In this document: one piece after another, positions 10,688 through 19,274 of the stretch
How positions within the stretch are numbered: the first letter of the stretch is position 1
How the letters are laid out: every line of letters starts with the position of its first letter
Assembly (NCBI RefSeq): GCF_008329645.1
Contig: NZ_CP043474.1
Span: 2,790,001 to 2,854,000, forward strand
Reading direction: 5' to 3'
From: Mycolicibacterium grossiae
GTDB lineage: Bacteria; Actinomycetota; Actinomycetes; Mycobacteriales; Mycobacteriaceae
Length of the DNA stretch: 64,000 bases
Notes under the pieces: model-generated
The model's database searches: none
What the model was told of the DNA's origin: nothing
The model's input: the letters and a program-made list of their open reading frames with translations, nothing else
Translations under genes and position numbers: made by a program

Positions 10688-11536
10688 TCAGTCGGGCACG
10701 TAGTCGAAGCTGTCCGGGTTGGGTCCGGTACGGCCGTCCTCGCCCTTGTCGAGTTCGGACAGAGCGTCGACGTCGTCGGGGCTCAGCTCGAAGTCGAAGA
10801 TGTCGAAGTTCTGCTGAATGCGCTCCGGGGTCACCGACTTCGGGAACACGACGTGGCCGAGCTGCACGTGCCACCGCAGCACCACCTGGGCCGGCGTCTT
10901 GCCGGTGGCCTTGGCGATCCCGTCGACCACCGAGTCGTCGAGCACCTTGCCCTGCGCGATGGGCGACCACGCCTCGGTCGCGATCCGATGGGCCTCGCCG
11001 TACTGGCGCACCTCGTCGTTGGTGAAGTACGGGTGCACCTCGATCTGGTTGACCGCAGGCACGGTGTCGGTCTCCGTGGCCAGCCGCTCGAGGTGGGGCA
11101 CCTGGAAGTTGGACACCCCGATGCTGCGGGCGCGGCCGTCGGCCTTGAATTCCTCCAGCGTGCGCCACGTCGCGGGGAAGTCGCCGTCGTAGAGGGTCGG
11201 CAGCGGCCAGTGAATGAGGAACAGGTCGACGTAGTCGAACCCGAGCGCGGCCAGCGTGCCGTCGAACGCCTTGCGCGCGGCATCCGGCTCGTGGAAGCCG
11301 TTGTTCAGCTTGCTGGTGATGAAGACGTCGCCGCGGTCGATGCCGGCGTCGCGGATGCCCTGCCCGACGCCCTTCTCGTTCTGGTACATCTCGGCGGTGT
11401 CGATGTGCCGGTAACCGATCTCTAGGGCGGTGCGCACCGCGCCTGCGGTCTCGTCGGGGTCGATCTGATAGACGCCGAACCCGAGCTGCGGGATCGTGGC
11501 GCCGTCGTTGAGGGTGATGGAGGGTACGTTGCTCAC
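10688..11536 (-). CDS. aldo/keto reductase
   Basis: A 282-residue monomeric TIM-barrel NADPH reductase of the AKR superfamily (AKR5-like). The catalytic tetrad is visible: Asp and Tyr in HIDTAEMYQNE, Lys in TSKLNNG, and His in FLIHWP; ISNFQ-type and RSIGVSNFQ signatures follow. GTG 11536 gives MSNVPSITLNDGATIPQLGFG, the normal start; an upstream in-frame codon at 11569 adds only an atypical extension. Likely substrates are small aldehydes or ketones such as methylglyoxal, but none can be assigned. Not at this site in M. tuberculosis as I remember it, so probably an insertion relative to that order. Confidence 0.92.
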   Translation of the reverse strand: MSNVPSITLNDGATIPQLGFGVYQIDPDETAGAVRTALEIGYRHIDTAEMYQNEKGVGQGIRDAGIDRGDVFITSKLNNGFHEPDAARKAFDGTLAALGFDYVDLFLIHWPLPTLYDGDFPATWRTLEEFKADGRARSIGVSNFQVPHLERLATETDTVPAVNQIEVHPYFTNDEVRQYGEAHRIATEAWSPIAQGKVLDDSVVDGIAKATGKTPAQVVLRWHVQLGHVVFPKSVTPERIQQNFDIFDFELSPDDVDALSELDKGEDGRTGPNPDSFDYVPD

Positions 11537-11602
11537 CGGTGCAGCGTGCCCCGTCGGTGTGCAGCGCAAACGAGGCTGACGCCAGCGTTCACCGGCCGTG
11601 CG

Positions 11603-12583
11603 TCAGTCCGTCCGCAGCACGGCCAGCAGGCGCCGCGCGGCGGCCACCCGGTCGGCGGCCGCGCCGGTCAGCGCGTCCAGCGCACACTCCGGATCGGCGG
11701 GCGGACCGAGGTGCCCGCAGCCGCGCGGGCAGTCCTCGATGGCGTCGGCGAGATCGGCGAACGCCAGCAGGACGTCGTCGGGTGCGATGTGCGCCAAGCC
11801 GAACGACCGCACGCCCGGGGTGTCCACCACCCAGCCGGACACCGCCAGCGGCAGCGCCACCGACTGCGTCGAGGTGTGCTTGCCCTTGCCGACCCCCGAC
11901 ACCTCCCCGGTGGCCCGGTCCGCCGCGGGGACGACGCGGTTGACCAGCGTGGACTTGCCCACACCGGAGTGGCCGAGCAGCACCGTCACCCTGCCATCGA
12001 GCAGTTCGGCGATGCGGTCGACGGTGTCGCCGCGGCCGGCGGTCACCACCTCGAGGTCCAGTCCGGCGAACTGCGCGGCGAACGGTTCGGGCGCCGCCAG
12101 ATCGGTCTTCGTCAGGCACAGGATGGGGGTCAGCCCGCCGGCGTACGCCGCGATCAACGCGCGCTCCACGAACCCCGTCCGCGGCGGTGGATCGGCCAAC
12201 GCGACCACGATCAGCAGCTGGTCGGCGTTGGCGACCACGACGCGTTCGGTCGGGTCGGTGTCGTCGGCGGTGCGCCGCAGCACCGTGCGACGGTCCGAAC
12301 GCCGGACGATGCGGGCCAGGGTGTCGGGTCGACCGGACAGATCGCCGACGATGCCGACGTCGTCGCCGACCACGATGGGCGTGCGGCCGAGTTCGCGGGC
12401 GCGCATCGCGGTGACGAGGCGACCCGGATCGCCGCCGAGCGCACAGCCCCACCGCCCACGGTCCACGGTGACGACCATGGCCTCCTGCGCGTCCGCGTGC
12501 TCGGGACGGGTCTTGGTGCGCGGCCGCGATCCGCGGCCGGACCGGATCCGGACGTCGGACTCGTCGTACTCGCGGCGGCTCAC
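11603..12583 (-). CDS. rsgA: ribosome small-subunit-dependent GTPase RsgA
   Basis: A 326-residue circularly permuted GTPase that checks late 30S assembly. Motif order is G4-G1-G3, as expected: TKTDLAA, then the P-loop GHSGVGKST, then DTPGVRSF. The C-terminal zinc finger appears as [16 protein letters not shown]. The N-terminus, before the OB domain, is basic and Arg-rich. GTG 12583 overlaps the aroA stop by four bases (GTGA), so the two are translationally coupled in an aroA-rsgA operon (Rv3227-Rv3228 order). Confidence 0.95.
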   Translation of the reverse strand: MSRREYDESDVRIRSGRGSRPRTKTRPEHADAQEAMVVTVDRGRWGCALGGDPGRLVTAMRARELGRTPIVVGDDVGIVGDLSGRPDTLARIVRRSDRRTVLRRTADDTDPTERVVVANADQLLIVVALADPPPRTGFVERALIAAYAGGLTPILCLTKTDLAAPEPFAAQFAGLDLEVVTAGRGDTVDRIAELLDGRVTVLLGHSGVGKSTLVNRVVPAADRATGEVSGVGKGKHTSTQSVALPLAVSGWVVDTPGVRSFGLAHIAPDDVLLAFADLADAIEDCPRGCGHLGPPADPECALDALTGAAADRVAAARRLLAVLRTD

Positions 12584-13923
12584 CGCTTCTCAGGCACCTG
12601 GGGCTTTTCAGGCACCTGGGGCTTCTCAGGCGCCTGAGGCGTCTCGGTGACCTGCCCGCCCAGCATGTCCGTCCACATGCGCGGGAAGTCGGGCAGCGTC
12701 TTGGCGGTCGTGCCGATGTCGGCGATCTCGACACCGGAGGTCCGCAGCCCGACGATCGCGCCCGCCGTGGCCATCCGGTGGTCAGCGTAGGACTCCCACA
12801 CGCCGCCGTGCAGCGGGCGGGCGACGATGACCAGTCCGTCCTCGGTCTCCTCGCACTGGCCGCCGAGGCGGTTGATCTCGGTCGTCAGCGCGGCCAGCCG
12901 GTCGGTCTCGTGGCCGCGTAGATGCGCGATGCCCCGCAGCCGGGACGTCGCCCCGGGATCGGCGAGCGCCGCGAGGGCAGCGACCGCCGGTGCCAGCTCA
13001 CCGATCTCGCGCAGGTCGGCGTCCAACCCGGCGTAGCCGTGCGGACCCACGACCTCGAGGTGGGCGTCGCCCCGGCGCACCTCGGCGCCGATCTGGCGCA
13101 GCAACGCGACGATGACGTCGGCGGGCTGCACGCTCTCGGCCGGCCAGCCGGCGATGCGGACAGTGCCGCCGGTCGCCACTGCGGCGGCCAGGAACGGCAC
13201 GGCGTTGGACAGATCGGGTTCGATCACCCAGTCGTGGGGTGCGACGTCCCCGGCCGCCACCCGCCACCGGTTGCCCTGCGCGTCGTCGACCTCCACGCCG
13301 GCGGTCCGCAGCATCGACACCGTCATCGCCACGTGCGGCGCGGACGGCACCGCCGTCCCGGTGTGCACGACGGTGAGCCCGTCGTCGAACGTCGCCCCGG
13401 ACAGCAGCAGCCCCGACACGAACTGCGAGGAGGCCGACGCGTCGATGTCGACGGTCCCGCCCCGCACGGCCCCGGTGCCGTGCACCCCGAACGGCAGCGC
13501 GTCACCGCGCACGTCGACGCCCAGCCCGCGCAGGGCGTCGAGCAGCGGGGCGATCGGCCGCGACCGCGCCTGCTCGTCGCCGTCGAAGGTCACCACCTCC
13601 TCGGCGAGCGCTGCCACCGGCGGTAGGAACCGCAGCACGGTTCCCGCCAGCCCGCAGTCGACGGTCGCCTCGGCGCGCGGTGCGATCGCGCCCCCGACGG
13701 TCAGCTCGGTGCCGTCGCCGTCGACGTCCACCCCGAGCGTCCGCAGCGCGCCGATCATCAGGTCGGTGTCGCGGCTGCGCAGGGCGCCGCTCACCGTCGA
13801 GGTGCCCGTCCGGGTCGCCAGCGCCGCGAGGATCAGCGCCCGATTGGTGAGCGACTTGGAGCCGGGGACCGCGACGGTCGCCTGGACGGGGGTCGGTGCA
13901 GTCGGGGCCGGCCAGGTACTCAC
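12580..13923 (-). CDS. aroA: 3-phosphoshikimate 1-carboxyvinyltransferase (EPSP synthase)
   Basis: The sixth shikimate-pathway enzyme, joining PEP and shikimate 3-phosphate to EPSP for aromatic amino acids, folate and salicylate. It has 447 residues, near the family norm. Seen: [16 protein letters not shown] (substrate phosphate site), [39 protein letters not shown] and [14 protein letters not shown] 13923 gives [15 protein letters not shown] and is preferred over the long open frame reaching 14112. The C-terminus carries an unusual repeated tail ([16 protein letters not shown]). It is divergent from the SRAP gene with only 46 bases between starts. First gene of an operon with rsgA. Confidence 0.96.
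   Translation of the reverse strand: MSTWPAPTAPTPVQATVAVPGSKSLTNRALILAALATRTGTSTVSGALRSRDTDLMIGALRTLGVDVDGDGTELTVGGAIAPRAEATVDCGLAGTVLRFLPPVAALAEEVVTFDGDEQARSRPIAPLLDALRGLGVDVRGDALPFGVHGTGAVRGGTVDIDASASSQFVSGLLLSGATFDDGLTVVHTGTAVPSAPHVAMTVSMLRTAGVEVDDAQGNRWRVAAGDVAPHDWVIEPDLSNAVPFLAAAVATGGTVRIAGWPAESVQPADVIVALLRQIGAEVRRGDAHLEVVGPHGYAGLDADLREIGELAPAVAALAALADPGATSRLRGIAHLRGHETDRLAALTTEINRLGGQCEETEDGLVIVARPLHGGVWESYADHRMATAGAIVGLRTSGVEIADIGTTAKTLPDFPRMWTDMLGGQVTETPQAPEKPQVPEKPQVPEKR
12586..12639. repeat. three tandem 18-bp repeats at the 3' end of aroA
   Basis: Three adjacent 18-bp units, CTTCTCAGGCACCTGGGG and two near copies (one and three mismatches), encode six-residue repeats of the type QVPEKP at the extreme C-terminus of AroA, just before the overlapping rsgA start. 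The tail is outside the conserved enzyme. Confidence 0.85.
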
Positions 13924-13969
13924 GGAAGACCATCCTGCCTTGTCGCCGCAGCGTGCCACCATGGGATGC

Positions 13970-14770
13970 ATGTGCGGGCGATTCGCGGTGACGACCGATC
14001 CGGCGCTGTTGGCCGAGAAGATCAAGGCGATCGACGAGGCGACGTCGCTGGACCGCACGGGCTCCAACTCCACGGTGTCTAACTCGACGGCGTCCGACTC
14101 GACGGCCCCCAATTACAACGTCGCGCCGACCACCACCGTCGCGACCGTGGTCAAGCGGCACGACGAACCGGACGACGAGTCCACCCGCCGGGTGCGCCTG
14201 ATGCGCTGGGGGCTGGTTCCGCCGTGGGCGAAGACCGGCGAGGGAGGTGCCCCGGACACCAAGAAGGGCCCACTGCTGATCAACGCCCGCTCGGACAAGG
14301 TGACCTCCTCGCCGGCGTTCCGCACCTCGGCGAAGTCCAAGCGCTGCCTCGTCCCGATGGACGGCTGGTACGAGTGGCGTGGCGAGAAGGGCGCCAAGAC
14401 GCCGTTCTTCATGTACGCCGGCGACGGCGAACCGCTGTTCATGGCCGGTCTGTGGTCGACGTGGCGGCCGCAGGGCGCGCCGAAGGACGCCCCGCCCCTG
14501 CTGAGCTGCACCATCATCACCACCGACGCCGCGGGCCCGCTGGCCGACATCCACGACCGCATGCCGCTGACGATCAGCGCCACCGACTGGGACCGGTGGC
14601 TGGATCCGGACGCGCCGATCGACGAGGGCCTGCTGCGCGGGCACGGCGACCTGGATCGCATCGAGGTGCGGGAGGTGTCGCGGCTGGTCAACAGCGTCCG
14701 CAACAACGGGCCCGACCTGATCGCGCCCGTCGAGCCGGAAGCCCGGGCCGAGCAGGGCACCCTGCTGTGA
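13970..14770 (+). CDS. SRAP-domain protein (YedK/HMCES family) that crosslinks abasic sites in ssDNA
   Basis: A 266-residue SRAP protein. The family covalently traps abasic sites in single-stranded DNA through the amino group of Cys2. Key residues are all present: Cys2 in MCGRF, Asn in YNVAPT, Glu in [10 protein letters not shown], and His in IHDRMPL. ATG 13970 was chosen because Cys must be second; an in-frame ATG at 13961 would bury it. Residues about 28-46 form a Ser/Thr/Asn-rich insert made by a 15-bp tandem repeat, between the N-terminal strand and NVAPT. The stop overlaps the GTG of the next gene (GTGA), so it leads a coupled three-gene operon. Confidence 0.93.
   Translation: MCGRFAVTTDPALLAEKIKAIDEATSLDRTGSNSTVSNSTASDSTAPNYNVAPTTTVATVVKRHDEPDDESTRRVRLMRWGLVPPWAKTGEGGAPDTKKGPLLINARSDKVTSSPAFRTSAKSKRCLVPMDGWYEWRGEKGAKTPFFMYAGDGEPLFMAGLWSTWRPQGAPKDAPPLLSCTIITTDAAGPLADIHDRMPLTISATDWDRWLDPDAPIDEGLLRGHGDLDRIEVREVSRLVNSVRNNGPDLIAPVEPEARAEQGTLL
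14063..14107. repeat. three tandem 15-bp repeats inside the SRAP gene
   Basis: TCCAACTCCACGGTG, TCTAACTCGACGGCG and TCCGACTCGACGGCC follow each other in frame and encode [10 protein letters not shown] and SDSTA. This is an expansion in a surface loop near the active-site cysteine. Confidence 0.85.
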
Positions 14771-16272
14771 CCGCGGCGCCGCTGGCGTCGAGCGCGGTGA
14801 TCGATGCGCTCGGGGCGGACCTGCGCAGCGCGCGCTACACCACCGACGGTGTCGCCGACCTGCTCGACGCCGGCGCAGCCTTCAGCCGGGGTCTGTGGTG
14901 GTCGGCGCTGCGCGCCACCGAACGCGCCGCACCGGGAGACGCACGGCTGGCCGTCCTGGTGCGGCTGTTCCTGCTCGGCGCCGAGGAGTCCCGCGCCCGC
15001 GTCGCGGAGGCGCTGCCCACTGCCGGGGTGGACGCGCTGCTGGCCGACGGCGTCCTGGAGACGGGGCCCACCGGCGGGCTGCGTGCCGCGCTCGACGTGC
15101 GGCCGCACGGCGACGGCGTACGCGACTTCCTGGTGGTCTCCGACCTGGACGCCGCGCTGCGCGCCGGGCCGGTGCGGCGCGACCACGTGCTCGGCATCGG
15201 CGGAGCGTCGGTGTCGTTGGCGCACGCGGTGATTCGCGAGCCCGTGCAGCGCGCGCTGGACCTCGGCACCGGGTGCGGCATCCAGGCGCTGCACCTCGAC
15301 GCGCACTGCGAACGGATCGTCGCCACCGACACCAACGCCCGCGCGCTCGCGCTCGCCGCGGCCACCGCCCGGCTCAACGGCATGGCGTGGGACCTGCGCG
15401 CCGGCAGCCTGTTCGACCCGGTCGGCGGGGAGCGCTTCGACCTGATCGTCTCCAACCCGCCGTTCGTCGTGGGCACCGGCGCACTCGACTACGAGTACCG
15501 GGACTCCGGCATGGCCGGCGACGCGCTGAGCCGCACGCTCGTCGAGCAGGCCGCCGAGCACCTCACGCCCGGCGGCACCGCACAGCTGATGGCCAACTGG
15601 ATCGTCCACGCCGGCCAGGACTGGCGGGAGCGGGTCCGTTCCTGGCTGGCCGGTACCGGCCTGCACGCCTGGGTGGTGCAGCGCGAGTTCGCCGACCCCA
15701 TGGGTTACGTCTCGCTGTGGACCTCCGATGCCGGGGAGCGCCCGGAGGACGCGGCGCGTCGCGGCGGGCAGTGGCTGGACTGGTTCGACGACGAGGGTAT
15801 CGCCGGAATCGGCATGGGCATGATCACGCTGCGGGCGCCGCGGTCGGGGGAGACCCGGGCGCCCGACCACGTCCTGGAGGAGATCACCGGGGCCGACGAG
15901 GCACTCACCGGTCCGGAGGTCGCGGCGTTCCTCGCCCGGCGCGAATACCTGCACGTCACCTCCGACGACCGGCTGCTCGCCGCCCGGCTGTCCACCGCGC
16001 CGGTCGTCCTCGAGGAGCAGTCCCTGCCCGGCCCCGACGGGTGGCAGGTGGTGGGCGCGGCGGTGCGCCGCCCGGGCGGCCCGGCCGCCGTGCTCGGCGT
16101 CGACGAGGTGTCGCGGGCGCTGCTGGCCGGCTGCCGCGGCGAGGTGCCGCTCGGCATGCTGATCGAGCTGCTGGCCACCCACCACGGCGTCGACGCCGAT
16201 GCCCTGGCCGGCGCCGCGCTGCCGGTCGTCCGCGAGGCGATCGGCCGGGGGATCCTCTACGAGGCCGACTGA
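14767..16272 (+). CDS. DUF7059 / class I methyltransferase (HemK-like, NPPF motif)
   Basis: A 501-residue protein. The N-terminal 150 residues are helical and resemble the domain placed before some actinobacterial small methyltransferases. Next is a Rossmann SAM domain with motif I ALDLGTGCGIQALHL (about residue 165) and motif IV LIVSNPPFV, which in HemK/PrmC and RsmC-type enzymes places a planar amine such as glutamine or adenine. The C-terminal third (about 350-501) is a separate helical region. The substrate is unknown. The GTG start overlaps the SRAP stop by four bases and its own stop overlaps the next ATG by one, so the three genes are translated together. Confidence 0.85.
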   Translation: MTAAPLASSAVIDALGADLRSARYTTDGVADLLDAGAAFSRGLWWSALRATERAAPGDARLAVLVRLFLLGAEESRARVAEALPTAGVDALLADGVLETGPTGGLRAALDVRPHGDGVRDFLVVSDLDAALRAGPVRRDHVLGIGGASVSLAHAVIREPVQRALDLGTGCGIQALHLDAHCERIVATDTNARALALAAATARLNGMAWDLRAGSLFDPVGGERFDLIVSNPPFVVGTGALDYEYRDSGMAGDALSRTLVEQAAEHLTPGGTAQLMANWIVHAGQDWRERVRSWLAGTGLHAWVVQREFADPMGYVSLWTSDAGERPEDAARRGGQWLDWFDDEGIAGIGMGMITLRAPRSGETRAPDHVLEEITGADEALTGPEVAAFLARREYLHVTSDDRLLAARLSTAPVVLEEQSLPGPDGWQVVGAAVRRPGGPAAVLGVDEVSRALLAGCRGEVPLGMLIELLATHHGVDADALAGAALPVVREAIGRGILYEAD

Positions 16273-17006
16273 TGTCCGGCGACGTGCTGGGCGTTCCGCT
16301 GACGGCGCCGCCGCTGGCGCTGCCCGTGACGTTCGACCAAGTCTGGGCCGACCTGGTGTTCCTGCACTGGCCCGTCGAGCCGGACGCGGTACGCCGTTTC
16401 TTCCCCGTGGGCACCCGTCCCGACGTCTTCGCCGACGGCATGACCTACGTCGCGCTGGTGCCGTTCGTCATGCGGCACACGCGGATCGGCACCCGCCTGC
16501 CTCTCGGCTACCTCGGTGGGTTCGCCGAGACGAACGTCCGGCTGTACTCCGTCGACGACGCGGGCCGGCACGGCGTGCTGTTCCGCTCGTTGGAGACCGA
16601 GCGGCTCGCGGTGGTACCCGCGACGCGCGGCGCGTTGGGCATTCCCTACACGTGGGCGCGCATGCGCGTCGAGCGCGACGGCCGGCGGATCACGTACACC
16701 AGCAGCAGACGGTGGCCGCGGCGCGGTCTGCGCAGCGCCCTGACCGTCGACGTCGCCGACCGCATCACGCCGACGCCGCTGGAGACCTGGTTGACCGCGC
16801 GGTGGGGCGCCCACACCCGCAAGGCCGGCCGCACGTGGTGGTTGCCCAACGAGCACGACACCTGGCCACTGCACGGCGCCCGCGTCGTCGACCTCGACGA
16901 CGACCTGGTGGCCGTCGCGGGGGTCACGCCCGCCGGCCCGCCCCTGCGGGCGCTGTACTCGCCGGGGGTGCACACCTGCTTCGGACGTCCGACCCGGGTG
17001 ACCTGA
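16272..17006 (+). CDS. DUF2071 (YqjF-like) protein
   Basis: A 244-residue protein of the DUF2071 family, whose fold resembles acetoacetate decarboxylase. It opens with a pattern typical of the family: LVFLHWPVEPDAVRRFFPVG, then YVALVPFVM, LGGFAETNVRLYS, and GIPYTWARM. The last third contains a conserved HGARVVDLDDDLV and a C-terminal SPGVHTCFGRP. No catalytic lysine can be named with confidence. The ATG (16272) overlaps the stop of the methyltransferase gene (TGATG), which ties it to the SRAP operon. Function unknown. Confidence 0.85.
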   Translation: MSGDVLGVPLTAPPLALPVTFDQVWADLVFLHWPVEPDAVRRFFPVGTRPDVFADGMTYVALVPFVMRHTRIGTRLPLGYLGGFAETNVRLYSVDDAGRHGVLFRSLETERLAVVPATRGALGIPYTWARMRVERDGRRITYTSSRRWPRRGLRSALTVDVADRITPTPLETWLTARWGAHTRKAGRTWWLPNEHDTWPLHGARVVDLDDDLVAVAGVTPAGPPLRALYSPGVHTCFGRPTRVT

Positions 17007-17012
17007 CTCGGC

Positions 17013-17783
17013 TCAGCCGCGTCGCACCGCGGTGACCACCGCGTACGGCGCGGTGAAGCGCACCCCGTCGGCCGAGGCATGCGGCCGCAGCGCCGCGGTG
17101 AAGGCCGCGAGGAGGCGGTCGCGCGCGGCGGCGTCCACCCGGGCGAACAGGGCGACGTGCATCGGCGATTCGTCGGTGAGGAACCCGAGCGCCGCGTCGA
17201 GCGACGCGAACTCCCACGGGTGCCGCCCGTCGACGATCTCGACGTGTCCGAAGTCGGCGGCGAGGCGGTCGTGCACGACCTCGGGGTCACCCCACTGGTC
17301 GGGGGTGAAGTCCGCTGCGGGCGGGGCGCCCAGCACCTCGACGATGGGGTCGTGGAACGGGTTGCGGGCACTGCGCACCCAGGCCGAGAAGCCCAGGGCA
17401 GCACCGGGTTTCAACAGCCGGGCGAGTTCGGCGACCTGCCGGGCGGGGTCGACGAAGATGATGCCCATGTTCGACACCGCCGCATCGAAGGCGTCCGACG
17501 GCAGGCCGGTGTCCGCGGCGTCGGCGGTGACCCACGTGATGGCACGGTCGGCGGCCTTCGCGCGGGCCTGTTCGAGGAGTTCGGCCGTGAGGTCGACGGC
17601 GGTGACGGTGGCGCCGCGGTCGACGGCGGCCAGTGCGGCGCTACCGGTGCCGCAGGCGAGGTCCACCACCGCCGCCCCGTCGAGCGCGCGGCGACGTCCG
17701 ACGGCGTCGACCACCTGCCCGGCGATGGACGCGATGCGTTGCCCCACCGCCTCGTAGCGCCCGCCCGACCACGGCGTGCTCAC
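17013..17783 (-). CDS. class I SAM-dependent methyltransferase
   Basis: A 256-residue methyltransferase of the UbiE/Methyltransf_11 type. Motif I is VVDLACGTGSAALAA near residue 43; motif II acid VTAVDLTAELLEQA follows, and motif IV region AAVSNMGIIFVDP. GTG 17783 gives MSTPWSGGRYEAVGQRI, a usual opening for this group; longer in-frame openings run into the upstream SDR gene. It begins two bases after the SDR stop (17786), so the pair is an operon. Convergent with the DUF2071 gene, six bases apart. Substrate unknown; small molecules or lipids are typical. Confidence 0.88.
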   Translation of the reverse strand: MSTPWSGGRYEAVGQRIASIAGQVVDAVGRRRALDGAAVVDLACGTGSAALAAVDRGATVTAVDLTAELLEQARAKAADRAITWVTADAADTGLPSDAFDAAVSNMGIIFVDPARQVAELARLLKPGAALGFSAWVRSARNPFHDPIVEVLGAPPAADFTPDQWGDPEVVHDRLAADFGHVEIVDGRHPWEFASLDAALGFLTDESPMHVALFARVDAAARDRLLAAFTAALRPHASADGVRFTAPYAVVTAVRRG

Positions 17784-17785
17784 TG

Positions 17786-18628
17786 CTAGCCCTGGTATCC
17801 CGGCGGGTTGGGGGTGTCGACCCACAGGTCCACGCCGAGGTCGGAGCCGGGCACGCAGTCGTACACCGACAGGTCGGTGACGCCGGACTCCAGCAGCACG
17901 TCCTCGCACAGCAGCGAGTGACCGGTGTAGCTCGTCGGCTTGTTGAGGACGACGTACGCGGCGTCGGCGTACACGTCGGGCTTGCGGGCGCGGGCCATCG
18001 CCTCGTCGCCGCCGAGCAGGTTCTGCACGGCGGCCGTGGCGACCAGTGTGCGCGGCCACAGGGTGTTGGAGGCGATGCCGGCCTCGCGCATCTCCTCGGC
18101 GATCCCCAGCGCGCACAGCGTCATGCCGAACTTCGCCATCATGTAGGCGGTGGGCTTGAGCCACTCCGACTCCAGCCGCAGCGGCGGGGACAGCGTGAGC
18201 ACGTGCGGGTTCTCCCGCCCCTTCATGTGCGGCAGGCAGGCCTGGGTGACGGCGTACGTGCCGCGCACCTGGATGCCGTTCATCAGGTCGAACCGCTTGA
18301 GCGGCACCTCCTCGACCGAGCCGAGGTTGATGGCCGAGGCGTTGTTGACGCAGATGTCGATGCCGCCGAACCGTGCGACGGCCTGGGCGACCGCCGCCGT
18401 CACGGAGTCGCCGTCGCGGATGTCGCCGACGATGGGCAGGGCCTGGCCGCCGGCCTCCTCGATCTCCGCCGCGGCCGTGTAGACGGTGCCTTCGAGCTTG
18501 GGGTGCGGCTCGGCGGTCTTCGCGACCAGTGCGATGTTCGCGCCGTCGGCCGCGGCCCGCTTGGCGATGGCCAACCCGATGCCCCGGCTGGCGCCGGAGA
18601 TGAACATGGTCTTCCCGGAGAGCGACAT
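17786..18628 (-). CDS. short-chain dehydrogenase/reductase (HSDL2-like, Rv3224 type)
   Basis: A 280-residue SDR. The cofactor motif GASRGIGLAIA is at residues about 12-22, then NNASAI and the catalytic YMMAK (Y-x3-K), with the preceding Ser in LTLSPP. The sequence around LVAKTAEPHPKLEGTVYTAA is typical of the HSDL2-like group, which acts on fatty acyl or steroid substrates in eukaryotes; the bacterial substrate is unknown. ATG 18628 fits the family start, MSLSGKTMFISGAS. It is the first gene of a two-gene operon with a methyltransferase. Confidence 0.92.
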   Translation of the reverse strand: MSLSGKTMFISGASRGIGLAIAKRAAADGANIALVAKTAEPHPKLEGTVYTAAAEIEEAGGQALPIVGDIRDGDSVTAAVAQAVARFGGIDICVNNASAINLGSVEEVPLKRFDLMNGIQVRGTYAVTQACLPHMKGRENPHVLTLSPPLRLESEWLKPTAYMMAKFGMTLCALGIAEEMREAGIASNTLWPRTLVATAAVQNLLGGDEAMARARKPDVYADAAYVVLNKPTSYTGHSLLCEDVLLESGVTDLSVYDCVPGSDLGVDLWVDTPNPPGYQG

Positions 18629-18637
18629 GGGTTCACC

Positions 18638-19135
18638 CTAGAACCCGGTGACGCCGATGTCGGCGGTGACCGCGTCGGTGAGGCGGATCAGGTCGGCGGG
18701 GGCGAGCGCCACGTCGAGGCCGCGCTTGCCCGCACTGCACAGCACGCGGTCCCAGCGCAGCGCGGACGCGTCGACGACGGTGGGGAGCCTCCTACGCTGA
18801 CCGAGCGGCGAAATGCCCCCGACGACGTACCCGGTGGACCGCTGCGCGGCGGCGGGGTCGGCCATCTCGGCGCGCGCGGCGCCGAGCGCCGCCGCGGCGG
18901 CCTTGAGCGCCAGCCGGGACGGCACGGGCAGGACGGCGACCGCGAGTCCGGTGGGCACCGAGATCACCAGCGTCTTGAGGATCTGCTCGGCCGTGACGCC
19001 GGCCGTGTCGGCCAACGCGGCGACCGCCTCGGCCCCGAAGGAATCCGCGCGGGCATCGTGGTGGAAGTGCAGCACCTCGTGCGCCACGCCGGCCGCGACG
19101 AGGACGCCGATCGCCGGGGTTGCTGCGCGGGCCAC
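18638..19135 (-). CDS. YbaK/EbsC-type aminoacyl-tRNA deacylase
   Basis: A 165-residue protein of the YbaK/ProX fold, which hydrolyses mischarged tRNA such as Cys-tRNA(Pro). The typical features are present: HEVLHFHHDARADSFGAEA, the conserved Lys in ILKTLVI, and the glycine-rich VVGGISPLGQRRRLP. GTG 19135 is supported by a TANNNT box (TACGGT) exactly six bases upstream on the minus strand, a leaderless arrangement; the open frame continues to 19162 but without support. As I recall, the M. tuberculosis copy is broken into Rv3224A and Rv3224B; here it is intact. Its promoter lies back to back with the SigH-type promoter of sigH. Confidence 0.9.
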   Translation of the reverse strand: MARAATPAIGVLVAAGVAHEVLHFHHDARADSFGAEAVAALADTAGVTAEQILKTLVISVPTGLAVAVLPVPSRLALKAAAAALGAARAEMADPAAAQRSTGYVVGGISPLGQRRRLPTVVDASALRWDRVLCSAGKRGLDVALAPADLIRLTDAVTADIGVTGF

Positions 19136-19155
19136 CGGTACACCGTAGGACCCGG

Positions 19156-19181
19156 GGAACAACCCCCTGGCACCTGCTGTT
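19156..19181 (+). promoter_or_regulatory. SigH-type promoter of sigH
   Basis: GGAACA (19156-19161), a 17-base spacer, then GTT (19179-19181) match the SigH consensus GGAAYA-N16-20-CGTT apart from the C. SigH is known to autoregulate from such a promoter in M. tuberculosis. A second, SigA-like -10 (TAGGAT) lies nearer the gene at 19250-19255. Confidence 0.7.
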
Positions 19182-19249
19182 GTTCGGGGCGGTCGGCGAT
19201 GAGCGGGCCACCGGTTCCGGCGTCGTCGATGCCGTGTCGGTTCGGCAAC

Positions 19250-19255
19250 TAGGAT
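19250..19255 (+). promoter_or_regulatory. SigA-like -10 box before sigH
   Basis: TAGGAT fits the mycobacterial TANNNT -10 element and would place the transcript start about 12 bases before GTG 19275, with GGGGA between as ribosome site. It would give basal expression independent of SigH. Confidence 0.45.
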
Positions 19256-19274
19256 CTACGGGAAGGGGACCTCG

